Shown here: one piece after another, positions 35,181-44,000 of the stretch
Numbering within the stretch: position 1 is the first letter of the stretch
Layout of the letters: each line of letters starts with the position of its first letter
Assembly (NCBI RefSeq): GCF_003390925.1
Contig: NZ_QUBS01000077.1
Span: forward strand, 44,306-108,305
Length of the DNA: 64,000 nucleotides
Direction of reading: 5' to 3'
Origin: Trinickia diaoshuihuensis
Lineage (GTDB): Bacteria; Pseudomonadota; Gammaproteobacteria; Burkholderiales; Burkholderiaceae
Translations under genes and position numbers: made by a program
The notes under the pieces: model-generated
The model's database searches: none
The model's input: the letters and a program-made list of their open reading frames with translations, nothing else
What the model was told of the DNA's origin: nothing

Positions 35181-36269
35181 ATGAAAGCCCTTCGAGTACT
35201 GACCGGAACCCACGCGGGCGCGCAGGTGCGGCTCACGAGCGGCAGCTATCGGATCGGCGTCGCCGAGGATGCCGATATCTGCATCAGCGACTGGGCGGTC
35301 GAGGAGATCGTGCTCGAACTCGGCGAAGACGGGGTCGCCCTGATCCGTTCGACGAACGGCGACGAGGTGTTCGTCGCCGATTTCGTGGCCGTGCCGTTCG
35401 GCGATGTCGTGTTCTGTGTAGGTCCCGACGGTGCTGCCTGGCCGAGCGATCTCGAACTGCTGGCCGGACTTTGGAAAACGGCGGAGCCCGACGCGGCGCC
35501 GGAATCGATGCATGAAGCGACGCTTGACGCAACGCCCGAAGCAACGGCCGAGCCGCCCACGCAGACGGCCGCCGGGCAAAGCGACGTGCAGCCGCCGAGC
35601 GCGGCGATCGACGCGCCGCTCGCCCACACGATGAGCGCACCGCGTAGCGTGCGCTGGCGCACGGCCGCGCTCGCGCTGGCCTGCACGGCCGTAATCGGCG
35701 GCATCGCCGTGGCCGGCATGATGCTCGCGGGCACCGAACCGAGCGAGGCGGCGAGCGTGCGCTTCGACCCCGATGCGCTCGCCAAGCAGCTCGAACAAGC
35801 GTTGCACCGCGAGGGGCTCGGCGACCTGAGCACCGCGGTGAACGCCGACAGCGTGGCGGTACAAGGCATCGTGACCACGGCGGACGAAAGCGCCAAGGCA
35901 CAGCGCATCATGGACAGTCTCGCGCGCGGCAAGGCGCGACGCGAATACGACGTCGCGCAGCAAGACGTCGACAACATTCAGCAATCGCTCACGGGCACGG
36001 GAGCGACGGTCCGCTACGTGGGCCATGGCGTCTTCCACGTGAGCGGCAACGTGCAATCGATGGCCACGTTCCGCACGTTGATCGCGGGCGTGCGGGCCGA
36101 TTTGGACGGCAACGTCAAACGCGTCGACGTCGACGTGAAGGAGGCCCAGGTGCCGGTGCCCGACGTGGAGTACACGGCGGTGGTGGCGACAGGCGGGCTG
36201 CGCTACATCGAGACCCCCGACGGCACGAAGCACCTGTTCTCAAGCAGCAAGGACGAGGCAAACAATTGA
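35181..36269 (+). CDS. hrcD: Type III secretion inner-membrane ring protein SctD (HrcD/HrpD5)
   Basis: This 362-aa protein has a cytoplasmic FHA-like domain (about 1-100; LTSGSYRIGVAEDADICISD), a disordered linker and one membrane helix (about 157-181). The periplasmic part has ring-building folds (HREGLGDLSTAVNADSVAVQ). This is the SctD layout: it forms the outer of the two inner-membrane rings with HrcJ. It lies 94 bases after hpaA and is followed by hrpD6. Confidence 0.88.
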   Translation: MKALRVLTGTHAGAQVRLTSGSYRIGVAEDADICISDWAVEEIVLELGEDGVALIRSTNGDEVFVADFVAVPFGDVVFCVGPDGAAWPSDLELLAGLWKTAEPDAAPESMHEATLDATPEATAEPPTQTAAGQSDVQPPSAAIDAPLAHTMSAPRSVRWRTAALALACTAVIGGIAVAGMMLAGTEPSEAASVRFDPDALAKQLEQALHREGLGDLSTAVNADSVAVQGIVTTADESAKAQRIMDSLARGKARREYDVAQQDVDNIQQSLTGTGATVRYVGHGVFHVSGNVQSMATFRTLIAGVRADLDGNVKRVDVDVKEAQVPVPDVEYTAVVATGGLRYIETPDGTKHLFSSSKDEANN

Positions 36270-36286
36270 CCACGAAAGGAATCGAC

Positions 36287-36547
36287 ATGTACGACGCATT
36301 GCTTCCCATCGCGCAGGATTTGAATACGCTCGACGCCACGCTGTCGGCGCCCGACGGTGCGCAACGCGTCGCGCGCATCGCCGCGGCGTTCGACGAGACC
36401 GCCCGCCGGATCAGCACGGCCACGCAGAGCGCAGCCGACGAACGCGAGCGCCTCGAGTTGCAAAAGCTCTATCGCGGCATGATCGCGGCGCGCCGCATCG
36501 TGTTGACGCTGCACGAGCGCCACAGCGCCCGCAGCGCCGCGATGTAA
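36287..36547 (+). CDS. hrpD6: HrpD6-like small type III secretion protein
   Basis: This 86-aa helical cytoplasmic protein (MYDALLPIAQDLNTLDATLS) sits in the hrpD6 position between hrcD and the pilin gene. The ATG at 36287 is preferred for its AAGGA site; a TTG at 36266 overlaps hrcD. Xanthomonas HrpD6 is a regulator of hrp genes of similar size. The match is by length and context more than by sequence. Confidence 0.65.
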   Translation: MYDALLPIAQDLNTLDATLSAPDGAQRVARIAAAFDETARRISTATQSAADERERLELQKLYRGMIAARRIVLTLHERHSARSAAM

Positions 36548-36722
36548 GCCGCGGCGCTCATTCGCAACATGAAGTCGCACCTCGCATTCGCAGTTTGCAG
36601 TCGCAGCACCGGCTGGCATCCAGCCGTCCGGACTCGCGGTCGCCACGGCCCCAGGTCCTTTTTCGAAGCATCACTCAACCAACGGTTCTTTCTTCGTTAA
36701 TTTTTGAAAAAGGGGAATTCAC

Positions 36723-36932
36723 ATGTCTTCATCGATCGGAGCCCAAGGCGTTCAAGAAGCGGGCGCACAAAACGCGGACATGATCGGCCAAATGCAAGCG
36801 ATGGCCAATCAGAACAACGCCATGACGATGGCCTCGATGCAAATCAACATGCAGCAGCAGGAAACGTCGGCGCTCGCCTCGGTGGGCAACAACGGCGCGA
36901 AGAACATCGCCGATGCGGCGAAGGGGCAGTAA
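36723..36932 (+). CDS. hrpE: Hrp pilus/needle subunit (HrpE/HrpY-like, SctF)
   Basis: This 69-aa protein is Met-, Gln-, Asn- and Ala-rich with no charge clusters (MSSSIGAQGVQEAGAQNADM and a C-terminal ASVGNNGAKNIADAAKGQ). Size, composition, helical C-terminus and position after hrpD6 fit the Hrp pilin, the building block of the extracellular conduit. A strong ribosome site (AAAAAGGGG) and a terminator right after it suggest high expression. Its last 54 residues align without gaps to the end of the protein at 58928-59503. Confidence 0.7.
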   Translation: MSSSIGAQGVQEAGAQNADMIGQMQAMANQNNAMTMASMQINMQQQETSALASVGNNGAKNIADAAKGQ

Positions 36933-36961
36933 GCCGTACCCTCGCTACCGTTCGTCCGCGA

Positions 36962-37013
36962 GGGGCACGGAAGCGGGAAGCCTGGCTTCCCGGCTCCGTG
37001 CCCCCGTTTTTTT
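36962..37013 (+). terminator. Strong terminator-like hairpin between hrpE and hpaB
   Basis: A long GC-rich stem (GGGGCACGGA... paired with ...TCCGTGCCCC, plus an inner GGGAAGCC/GGCTTCCC) is followed by T7. It lies inside the hrp operon directly after the pilin gene. Confidence 0.85.
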
Positions 37014-37050
37014 CAATCGAGCCGCCGCTCGAGCCTAGAGATTTCCGCCC

Positions 37051-37506
37051 ATGAGCAGGGACCGTTTCGTCGAATTGATCCACGAGGTTTGCGCCGTCGT
37101 CGGTTTGCCCGACGCCGAATATGTCGTCGAAACGCAAACGCTGGAGATCGAAGGATTCGACGTCCACCTCGATCATTACGAGACCGATGCGGACGCCATC
37201 TACGTCAGCTTCCATTACGGTGCGGTGACGCCCGGGCGGTCGCTCGTCATATTCCGGCTGATGCTCGAGGCCAATCTGCTCATCTACGCGCAGGATCAGG
37301 CCCAGCTCTGCCTCGATGCCGATACGGGCAACGTCGTCTTGCTCGTGCATCTGCCGATGGGACCCGCCATCAACGGCGAATACCTTGCCGACCTGTTCTC
37401 GCACTACGCCGAGCACGGCCGCTACTGGCTGAAGAACATTCTCGAATCGCCGGATGAAATGTTCGAGGGCATCGCCTCGGGCAACTTCATGTGGCTGCGC
37501 GCTTAA
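37051..37506 (+). CDS. hpaB: HpaB-type type III secretion chaperone
   Basis: This 151-aa acidic CesT-fold protein (DRFVELIHEVCAVVGLPDAE at the start, ESPDEMFEGIASGNFMWLRA at the end) is in the hpaB position. HpaB is a general effector chaperone and export-control protein that binds the ATPase and HpaA. Its TAA stop overlaps the stop of the convergent secretin-like gene in the palindrome TTAA. Confidence 0.85.
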   Translation: MSRDRFVELIHEVCAVVGLPDAEYVVETQTLEIEGFDVHLDHYETDADAIYVSFHYGAVTPGRSLVIFRLMLEANLLIYAQDQAQLCLDADTGNVVLLVHLPMGPAINGEYLADLFSHYAEHGRYWLKNILESPDEMFEGIASGNFMWLRA

Positions 37507-38918
37507 GCCGCCACGCGCGGAATCAACAGCACGAGGCGCCGCCGAATCCGCGTTCGGCCCGATTCGTCCGATTCGTTCGCCGTCTCGACGCGGCGCGGCG
37601 CCCCCTCGAGCACGAGGCATTCGCCCGGTGCGACGCTTTCCTCGACGCGGCGGTAACGGCCGGCGTCGTCGCGATGACCGAGTTCAACCTGCAAGCCGAT
37701 ACGCTGCACCGACTGGGCCGCGCCGTCGACGACGGGCTCCACCGAAAGCCATAGATCGGCCGATCCATCCGCGCCGTCGCTTTCCCCCTCCTCCTCGCGC
37801 TGCGCGAGACGCGCTTCGTGACGGTCGATGACGGCGGGCGAACGGTCCTGCGTCAGCGCGGTTTGCGAGATCTCGATGCCGGCCTGCCCGCTTTTCGCGA
37901 GCGCCTGCAATTGCGCCAGCAGCGCACGGCCGCGGTCGGGCGCGATACCGAAGCTCGCCGCACCCGATGAGGGCCCGTCCGCGCCGGCCATCGCGGACGG
38001 CAATGCGGCGGCGAGCGAGCCGAATGCGTCCGTATCGACATCGACGACCCAGGTCTGCAGCGAGATCAATCGCGCCGGCAAATCGAGTTCGGCGACGAGC
38101 GCGCCGTCGGCATCGATTCGCTCCGCCCTGTCGCGGATCAGGATCGAGTTCGTTACGGCATCGGCTTCGATCACGGGCAAGCCCTCGTCGAATTGAACGA
38201 CTTCGGCCGCCCCGGCGCCTCGCGCCTGCCGGCCGACCTCGCCCTGATCCGCGCGTACCGCGGCGGATGCATCGAAGCGGCGGCGAAGCAGCGTCGCCGC
38301 GCCCGGCACGACGATGTTGCGGCCATCGATCATGCGTACCTCGTCGGCGGCGTTGGCCACCGAGAGGCGAAACACGCGCACCGTCGTGCGCACGCGCTTT
38401 TGCGCGTCGTGCTCGAAGCGCTCGGCCGCATTGCGAATGCGAGCGACGTAGGTGGCGGGGCCTTTGACTTGAACCGTCTGCGCGAGCGAATCGACCACGA
38501 GCGGGAAATGGGAATCGGTGACGCCGGCCTGCTCGAGCGACGCGCGCAACGCGCTCGCGGAAACGAAATGCGGCCGAATGGCGATGGATTGCTGCGCGCT
38601 CGAGGGCGAAATCAATAACGCCGCGCCGTCGTAATACCAGACGAAGCCGTAAGCGCGGCCCAGCACGTCGAGAAACCGTTGCGGCGGCATCGAGAAGCGC
38701 CCGCTCACCACGCCCTCGAGATGCCCGTCGATACGCAAGGGGATTTGCTGTCCGGCCGCGAGCACGTGCAGGGCATCGGCCACGCTCGCACCGTCGGTAC
38801 GATAGACGAAGCGGCTGCCCATCCAATCGACGGGCGCCGCGGGCGCATGGATGCATGTCGCGCATGCGAGAGCGGCAATTACGCCGCGCGCGACGCGGCG
38901 CGAACGGCGCCCGCTCAT
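37503..38918 (-). CDS. Degenerate secretin paralogue of HrcC
   Basis: This 471-aa protein has a signal peptide (about 1-27) and N0/N1 domains very like HrcC (compare VVSGRFSMPPQRFLDVLGRA with VSGKFRLPPRRFLDTLAASF in HrcC). The C-terminal secretin domain is eroded: a VEPVVDGAA strand and a final RRRLVLLIPRVA remain, but the HrcC motif VPGLSKIPVIGALF is gone, replaced by an Asn/Glu/Ser-rich linker. It probably cannot form a normal pore. The ATG overlaps the response-regulator stop (ATGA), so it is coupled to the two-component system. The frame upstream of 38918 is not coding. Confidence 0.75.
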   Translation of the reverse strand: MSGRRSRRVARGVIAALACATCIHAPAAPVDWMGSRFVYRTDGASVADALHVLAAGQQIPLRIDGHLEGVVSGRFSMPPQRFLDVLGRAYGFVWYYDGAALLISPSSAQQSIAIRPHFVSASALRASLEQAGVTDSHFPLVVDSLAQTVQVKGPATYVARIRNAAERFEHDAQKRVRTTVRVFRLSVANAADEVRMIDGRNIVVPGAATLLRRRFDASAAVRADQGEVGRQARGAGAAEVVQFDEGLPVIEADAVTNSILIRDRAERIDADGALVAELDLPARLISLQTWVVDVDTDAFGSLAAALPSAMAGADGPSSGAASFGIAPDRGRALLAQLQALAKSGQAGIEISQTALTQDRSPAVIDRHEARLAQREEEGESDGADGSADLWLSVEPVVDGAAQSVQRIGLQVELGHRDDAGRYRRVEESVAPGECLVLEGAPRRVETANESDESGRTRIRRRLVLLIPRVAA

Positions 38919-39661
38919 GAGGATCCGTCCGGCGGCGCGAAAGGCGCCTCCGTATCGGGTTTGAGCGTCAACCGATAGCCCGTCGCATAGACGGACTGCA
39001 CGCTCCAACCCACGCCGGCCGCTTTCAGGCTTCCGCGCAGGCGGCTCACGTACATATCGACCGAGCGGCTTTGCACGGCCGCGTCCCAGCCCCAAACGAC
39101 GCTCATCAAGTCCTGCCGCAGCACGACCGCGCCCATGTGGCGCGCGAGATGCCAAAGAATGTCGAACTCCTTGGTGCCGAGCTTGTGCGCCACGCCGCCG
39201 ACGACGAGCGAGCGCGCCTGCTGATCGAGCGCGCAATCGTCGATCAGCATCTTGCGGCCCTGCTGCTGCATGGGCGCGAAGCGTCGCAGGAGGGCGCGCA
39301 TGCGCGCGAGCAGGACCTGACGGTCGTACGGCTTGACGAGGTAATCGTCGGCGCCGGCATCGAGGATGCGCACGATGTCGGCCTCGTCCGAATGCACCGT
39401 CTGAAAAATCACCGGCATGATCGACTGCGAACGGCTGCGGATTTTTTGCAGCAGCTTGTCGCCCGGAACACCGGGCAGGTCCCAATCGAGAATCGCTAGA
39501 TCGGCCCAGTTGTCGGCGAGAAACTGCTGCGCCTCGAGCCCGCTGTGAAAGGCGTCGATATGGTAACCCTCGCTCTTGAGCCAGGAGTTCACGAGCGCGT
39601 GATGCGCCACGTCGTCCTCGACGAACAGGATGCGTACAGGTTTGCCTGCAAGCGATTTCAT
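38915..39661 (-). CDS. hrpG: OmpR-family response regulator (HrpG-like)
   Basis: This 248-aa protein has a receiver domain (phospho-acceptor D59 in LAILDWDLPG, acidic pair in FVEDDV, lysine in LVKPYD) and a winged-helix DNA-binding domain (GTKEFDILWHLARHMGAVVL, then RSVDMYVSRLRGSLK). In Ralstonia and Xanthomonas an OmpR-type regulator, HrpG, switches on hrpB/hrpX. The position in the hrp island next to a histidine kinase supports the same role; identity with HrpG is inference. Confidence 0.8.
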   Translation of the reverse strand: MKSLAGKPVRILFVEDDVAHHALVNSWLKSEGYHIDAFHSGLEAQQFLADNWADLAILDWDLPGVPGDKLLQKIRSRSQSIMPVIFQTVHSDEADIVRILDAGADDYLVKPYDRQVLLARMRALLRRFAPMQQQGRKMLIDDCALDQQARSLVVGGVAHKLGTKEFDILWHLARHMGAVVLRQDLMSVVWGWDAAVQSRSVDMYVSRLRGSLKAAGVGWSVQSVYATGYRLTLKPDTEAPFAPPDGSS

Positions 39662-39752
39662 GTCAACCCTTGATCGTTACGGATAAGCGGGGGCCGGCTC
39701 TCGCTTCGGCAAGCGCGGCCTCCCGCATGCGTACGGGTCATGGCTTGCCGCC

Positions 39753-40949
39753 TCAATCTCGCCGCCCCGCGCGCAGCGCCCGGTCGGCATCGACGAGCGA
39801 TGCCGAGGGCGGTTTGGCAGCCGCGAGGTTCAAGCACGGCAGCCGCAGCACGAACATGGTACCGCCTTGTTCGTTACGTTCGGCGTAAAGTGCGCCGCCG
39901 TGCATCCCGACGATCTGCACCGCGAGCTTCAGGCCGAGCCCGAAACCCGTCGCCGTGCGCTTGCCGAGCTTTTCGAAATCGGTCAGCCGCTCGCCTTCGA
40001 GCAAGCCCGGCAGGCCGCCCGCCCGATCGTCGACGACCACTTCGGCGAACTCGCCGGCATACCGCAGCGAGACGGTCACGGCTTCGCCGCGCGGCGAGGC
40101 GCGCACCGCGTTGTCGACCACGTTTTGAATCGCGCGCGCAACAAAATTGCGCATGCCGCTGACCCAAACGGGCGCATTGTCGGACAGCCAAAGATGCAGA
40201 CCCACGCCGCAATAGACGGCCGTGACCTCGAGCTGCGAGATGATGAGCCGCAGCGTCGCGCGCAAATCGAAGCGTTTGAAATCGCGCGCATGCAAATGTT
40301 CCGTCACCGAGGTGAAGATGAACTGCTCGCCGAGCGAAAGCACGTATTGCGCGAGCGAGGTAATCTGCTGCATGCCGCCGCAGCGCTCGAACGCCTCGGG
40401 GTCGCTCGCATCGAGCTGCGTGAGCGCGCTGATCGAATTGAGCGGCGAGCGCAGATCATGCAGCAAAAAGCGCAGCGACATCGCGCGTTCGTCGAGCGAG
40501 CGCGCGAACGGCGTCACGTCGGTGACGGCGATCACGCACTCGCCGGTGTCCGTGCCGCCCGAGCCCGCCTGGATCCAGAACGTCGACTCGTCGACGCGCA
40601 CCTCGCGGCCTGCCTCCAGGTCGCTCTGACGGGGCACGTCGTTCATCTCGAAGCGCTCGCTGAGGGCCACCGCGAAGTCCACGCCCGGGGGCAACGCCAT
40701 CGAGAGCATCTCGAGCGCGCGTGCGTTCGCATGGACGACGGCGCCCGCGCGATCGAGCACCACGACGCCGCAGGGCAAGCCGCATAGCACGCCGCGCGTG
40801 CGGCGCGCCTCGTCGTCGGACATGGGGCGGTCGGATCGGCCCGCCACGTCGCCGCTGCGAAGAGCGGCGACGGGCGCGGGAATGAGCTCCGGCGCGGCAT
40901 GGGCCTCGCCGGGCGGCTCAGCGCTTGAAGGAACATGGCGGTCGATCAC
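39753..40949 (-). CDS. Soluble sensor histidine kinase
   Basis: This 398-aa protein has no membrane helix. It has a PAS-like region (about 55-150), the phospho-accepting H-box FLLHDLRSPLNSISALTQLD (H164) and a complete catalytic domain (N-box VVDNAVRASPRGE, TGFGLGLKLAVQIVGMHGG). It should phosphorylate the response regulator encoded 91 bases downstream and so control hrp expression in response to an internal signal. The GTG start at 40949 follows an AGGAGG site; no ATG fits better. It lies 30 bases after hrcC. Confidence 0.85.
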   Translation of the reverse strand: MIDRHVPSSAEPPGEAHAAPELIPAPVAALRSGDVAGRSDRPMSDDEARRTRGVLCGLPCGVVVLDRAGAVVHANARALEMLSMALPPGVDFAVALSERFEMNDVPRQSDLEAGREVRVDESTFWIQAGSGGTDTGECVIAVTDVTPFARSLDERAMSLRFLLHDLRSPLNSISALTQLDASDPEAFERCGGMQQITSLAQYVLSLGEQFIFTSVTEHLHARDFKRFDLRATLRLIISQLEVTAVYCGVGLHLWLSDNAPVWVSGMRNFVARAIQNVVDNAVRASPRGEAVTVSLRYAGEFAEVVVDDRAGGLPGLLEGERLTDFEKLGKRTATGFGLGLKLAVQIVGMHGGALYAERNEQGGTMFVLRLPCLNLAAAKPPSASLVDADRALRAGRRD

Positions 40950-40979
40950 ATGGCCTCCTGCATTCCCCAGTGGGGGCGG

Positions 40980-42761
40980 TTACGGTGAAATCACGCGCGG
41001 CGCCAACAGAAAGAGCCGCTCCATATGGCTCTTTTGATGATTGTCGCTGCGGAACAAGGCGCCGATCACGGGGATCTTCGAAAGCCCCGGGACCCCCGTG
41101 ACGCCGTTGGTCGCCGAATCGGCGCGGTAGCCGGCGATCAAGAGGGCCTGCCCTTCGTCGATGAATGCCTGCGTGTTGATCGTGCTGTTCTGAATCACGG
41201 GCAGATTGCTGACCGTCTGCGACGTGAGTTCGCCGTCCTGGATCGCGACGTCGAGCTTGATGCGCGTTTGGCCGCCTTCCTCCACGACCATCGGTAGCAC
41301 GCGCAGCGAGATACCCGTCGAGACGGTGTAGAGATCGCCCGACGTGTACCCGGAGACAGGCACGAAGAACTGCGTCTTGTTGTCCATCACGGCCTCGATA
41401 TTGTTCAGCGTGACGACCTTCGGGCTTGCGTCGATCTTGGCTGCCTGCGTCTGCTGCAGCGCCGAGATGCGCGCCATCAGATAACGGCCCGCGTCGCCGA
41501 GCACCGCGGCGACCGATGCCCCCACGGGCGAGGCCGCGGCGAGCAGGTTGCCGGGCAGCGTCGTTTGGCCGAAGGTTTGAGAGAGCGTGCCGTTGTACGT
41601 GCTTTGCGCCAAGGTGCCGTTGCCCGTTTGCACGTCGATGTGGCTGTTGTGCGCGGTCCAATCGACGCCGAGTTGGGCGAGCGCGTTGTCGTCGATCTCG
41701 ATGATGTGCGCCTCGATCTCGATCAGTTGCGGTTTGACGTCGAGCCGGTCGATGAGCCTGCCGTATTGGTCCATCCGGTCGGCCGTGTCGCGAACGACGA
41801 CCGAGTTCGTGCGCTGATCGGCGACGATGACGGGGAGCTGATCGTCGCCGGCGGGGGGCGCGCTTGCATTCTGCGGCGGCTGCGTATCGCCCACCGCCGC
41901 GGCCACGGCGGCGGAGGGCTGGCCCGTCAGCCCCGCGAACATGCCCTTGCCGGCCGAGCCCGGAGGAACGGGCGGCGGCACGTAGGGGCCGTTGTACGAG
42001 TTGCCGTTGACGTCGTTCGTCGGCGTGTTGCGCGTGACGCCGTTCGCGGCGCGGCCCTGGCCCTTGCCTTCGCCTTGGGCGTTCTTCTCGCCCGCCTTCG
42101 CCGCATGCGGATGGTAAATGCTGTTGAGCACCGCCGCCACGCCTTGCAGCGTCACGTCATGCCCGTCGATCGGGACCGTGCGGTCCTCGGCCCAAGCGTG
42201 GTAGAGCGGAAACACACGCACCTGCGTGCCGCTGCGATGCGCCGCCGTGTTGTCGAGCCGCGAGGCGACGTCCGTCACCATCTGCACGTAGCGCGGCGGC
42301 CCGTTCACGAGCGCCGTGCCCTGGGCGTTGTCGTAGACGATCGGGAAGCGCTCATCGGTCACGTGCAGCCGCTCGAGCGCCGCGCGCAACTCCCCCGTAT
42401 CGGCCGTATCGAGCTTGATGAGCGTGCTTTGGAGCGCGGAGGCCGTCGTGACGTCGAGCACTTCCCCGTCGTAGTACCAGACGAAGCCGAACGACGCCGC
42501 GAGGGTATCGAGAAAGCGCCGCGGCGGCAGGCGGAATTTGCCGCTGACCGTGCCGCTCACGTCGGCCGAGATGCGCGTGGGTATCCCTTGGCTCGCGCCG
42601 AAATCGCGCAGTACGTCCTTGATGTCCTTGCCTTGCGCTTCGTAATCGACGACCGACGATTTCCAGTGCACGGGCGCTGCCAGCGCAACGGAGCCGGCGG
42701 TGCTCATCGAGAGCGCGGCGGCGAGGGCGAGCATGCCCGCGGCTTTGTTCGCCCAGCTCAT
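40980..42761 (-). CDS. hrcC: Type III secretion outer-membrane secretin SctC (HrcC)
   Basis: This 593-aa protein has a signal peptide (1-28, ending SVALA) and N0/N1/N3 domains. A Gly/Pro/Asn-rich spacer (about 270-300) leads to an intact secretin domain ending GVPGLSKIPVIGALFRSDN and a LFLLAPRVIS strand. It forms the outer-membrane pore of the secretion apparatus. The start at 42761 gives a clean signal peptide; the frame is open to 42851. It heads an operon with the kinase, regulator and secretin-like genes, and diverges from the pilT-like gene. Confidence 0.94.
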   Translation of the reverse strand: MSWANKAAGMLALAAALSMSTAGSVALAAPVHWKSSVVDYEAQGKDIKDVLRDFGASQGIPTRISADVSGTVSGKFRLPPRRFLDTLAASFGFVWYYDGEVLDVTTASALQSTLIKLDTADTGELRAALERLHVTDERFPIVYDNAQGTALVNGPPRYVQMVTDVASRLDNTAAHRSGTQVRVFPLYHAWAEDRTVPIDGHDVTLQGVAAVLNSIYHPHAAKAGEKNAQGEGKGQGRAANGVTRNTPTNDVNGNSYNGPYVPPPVPPGSAGKGMFAGLTGQPSAAVAAAVGDTQPPQNASAPPAGDDQLPVIVADQRTNSVVVRDTADRMDQYGRLIDRLDVKPQLIEIEAHIIEIDDNALAQLGVDWTAHNSHIDVQTGNGTLAQSTYNGTLSQTFGQTTLPGNLLAAASPVGASVAAVLGDAGRYLMARISALQQTQAAKIDASPKVVTLNNIEAVMDNKTQFFVPVSGYTSGDLYTVSTGISLRVLPMVVEEGGQTRIKLDVAIQDGELTSQTVSNLPVIQNSTINTQAFIDEGQALLIAGYRADSATNGVTGVPGLSKIPVIGALFRSDNHQKSHMERLFLLAPRVISP

Positions 42762-42867
42762 GACGCACCGCCCACGAGCCGACAGGCGCGCCGCCGCTTG
42801 CTTGTCCGACACATCGACAAAGTTTTCATGTAAGTTCCGACTATCTCTCATTGGAAGGGCTCTGACG

Positions 42868-43968
42868 ATGAATGCTCCGAATCACGAACGTCGCGACCTG
42901 ACGCGCGAGATTCTCGAATTGGTCGACCTGCGACAGACTTTTACCGATATTCACATCGAGCAAGACCGGCCGATCATGATCAAGGCGCCGCGCGGCTGGC
43001 TCGCCGTGGGCGAGGAGCCGGTACTCTACGATGAGATGCTGCCGACGCTCGCCTCGATCGAGCCCGATTGGGAAGCGCTGCTTCAGCGCGGCGCGATCGA
43101 CCGCCCGTTCGTGCTGACGCGCTGCCGGCTTCGCTGCAACATCTACCGCACCAACGGCGGACGCAAGCTCGTCATCTCGATCCGGCGCCTGCCGCTGCAG
43201 CCGCTTACGCTCGACAAGCTCGGCCTGCCCGCCTACGTGCGCTCGATGATCGACAGCGCCAAGGGCCTCGTGCTCGTGACGGGCCCCACCGGCTCGGGCA
43301 AGACGACGACGATCGCCTCGCTGCTCGAGCACATCAACCGCACGCGCAACAGTCACATCGTTACCATCGAGGAACCGATCGAGTACGAGCTCGATGGACG
43401 CACCTCGATCATCTCCCAGCGCCAGGTCCCCAACGACACGCCGAGCTTTTCGGCCGGCTTGCGCGAAGCGTTGCGGCAAAAGCCCGACGTCATCATGGTG
43501 GGCGAAGTGCGCGACCCGGAAACGGCCGAGACGGCGCTGCAGGCCGGCGAATCGGGCCACCTCGTGCTGGCGACGATGCATACGGGCAGTGCGGTCGGCA
43601 CGCTGACGCGACTGCTCTCGTTCTTTCCGCCCGAGCAGCGCGAACGCTACGCCGCGGCGCTCGCCAATTGCCTGATCGGCGTCATCTGCCAGTGTCTCGT
43701 GCCCACTCAGGACGGCGAGAACTTCGTCTTGGCCAGCGAGCTCTTGTTCAACAACAACCAGCAGATCAGCGGCATGCTGACCGATCCGGGCAAGCTGCCT
43801 TTCATCGCCGATTTCATGAAGCGCAAGGAAGACAACATGTCGCGCCTGCTCAACGAGCATCTCTTTACGCTCGCGTCCAAGAACCAATGCCTGCCGCGCG
43901 ATGCGCTGCGCGCCGCGTACAACCGGCTCGAGTTGCACGAGATGCTGCAGACGCTCGCGCCGCATTGA
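42868..43968 (+). CDS. PilT-like type IV pilus ATPase
   Basis: This 366-aa cytoplasmic ATPase of the PilT/DotB branch has Walker A VLVTGPTGSGKTTTIASLL (about 139-146), the Asp box HIVTIEEPIEYEL, Walker B VIMVGEVRDPETAETAL and the His box HLVLATMHT. The N-terminal domain (FTDIHIEQDRPIMIKAPRGW) matches. The usual PilT AIRNLIRE motif is replaced by AALANCLIG, so retraction activity is uncertain. The start at 42868 has a GGAAGGG site. It is transcribed towards the pilus operon and converges with the second pilV. Confidence 0.88.
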   Translation: MNAPNHERRDLTREILELVDLRQTFTDIHIEQDRPIMIKAPRGWLAVGEEPVLYDEMLPTLASIEPDWEALLQRGAIDRPFVLTRCRLRCNIYRTNGGRKLVISIRRLPLQPLTLDKLGLPAYVRSMIDSAKGLVLVTGPTGSGKTTTIASLLEHINRTRNSHIVTIEEPIEYELDGRTSIISQRQVPNDTPSFSAGLREALRQKPDVIMVGEVRDPETAETALQAGESGHLVLATMHTGSAVGTLTRLLSFFPPEQRERYAAALANCLIGVICQCLVPTQDGENFVLASELLFNNNQQISGMLTDPGKLPFIADFMKRKEDNMSRLLNEHLFTLASKNQCLPRDALRAAYNRLELHEMLQTLAPH

Positions 43969-44000
43969 GCGAACGCCGCGGGCGGCCACGGCCGCTCGCG

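Noticed and set aside
36558..36590. Possible PIP box in front of the pilin gene
   Set aside because: The TTCGC words are 21 bases apart; no correctly spaced pair was found, so the pilin is probably served by the operon promoter.
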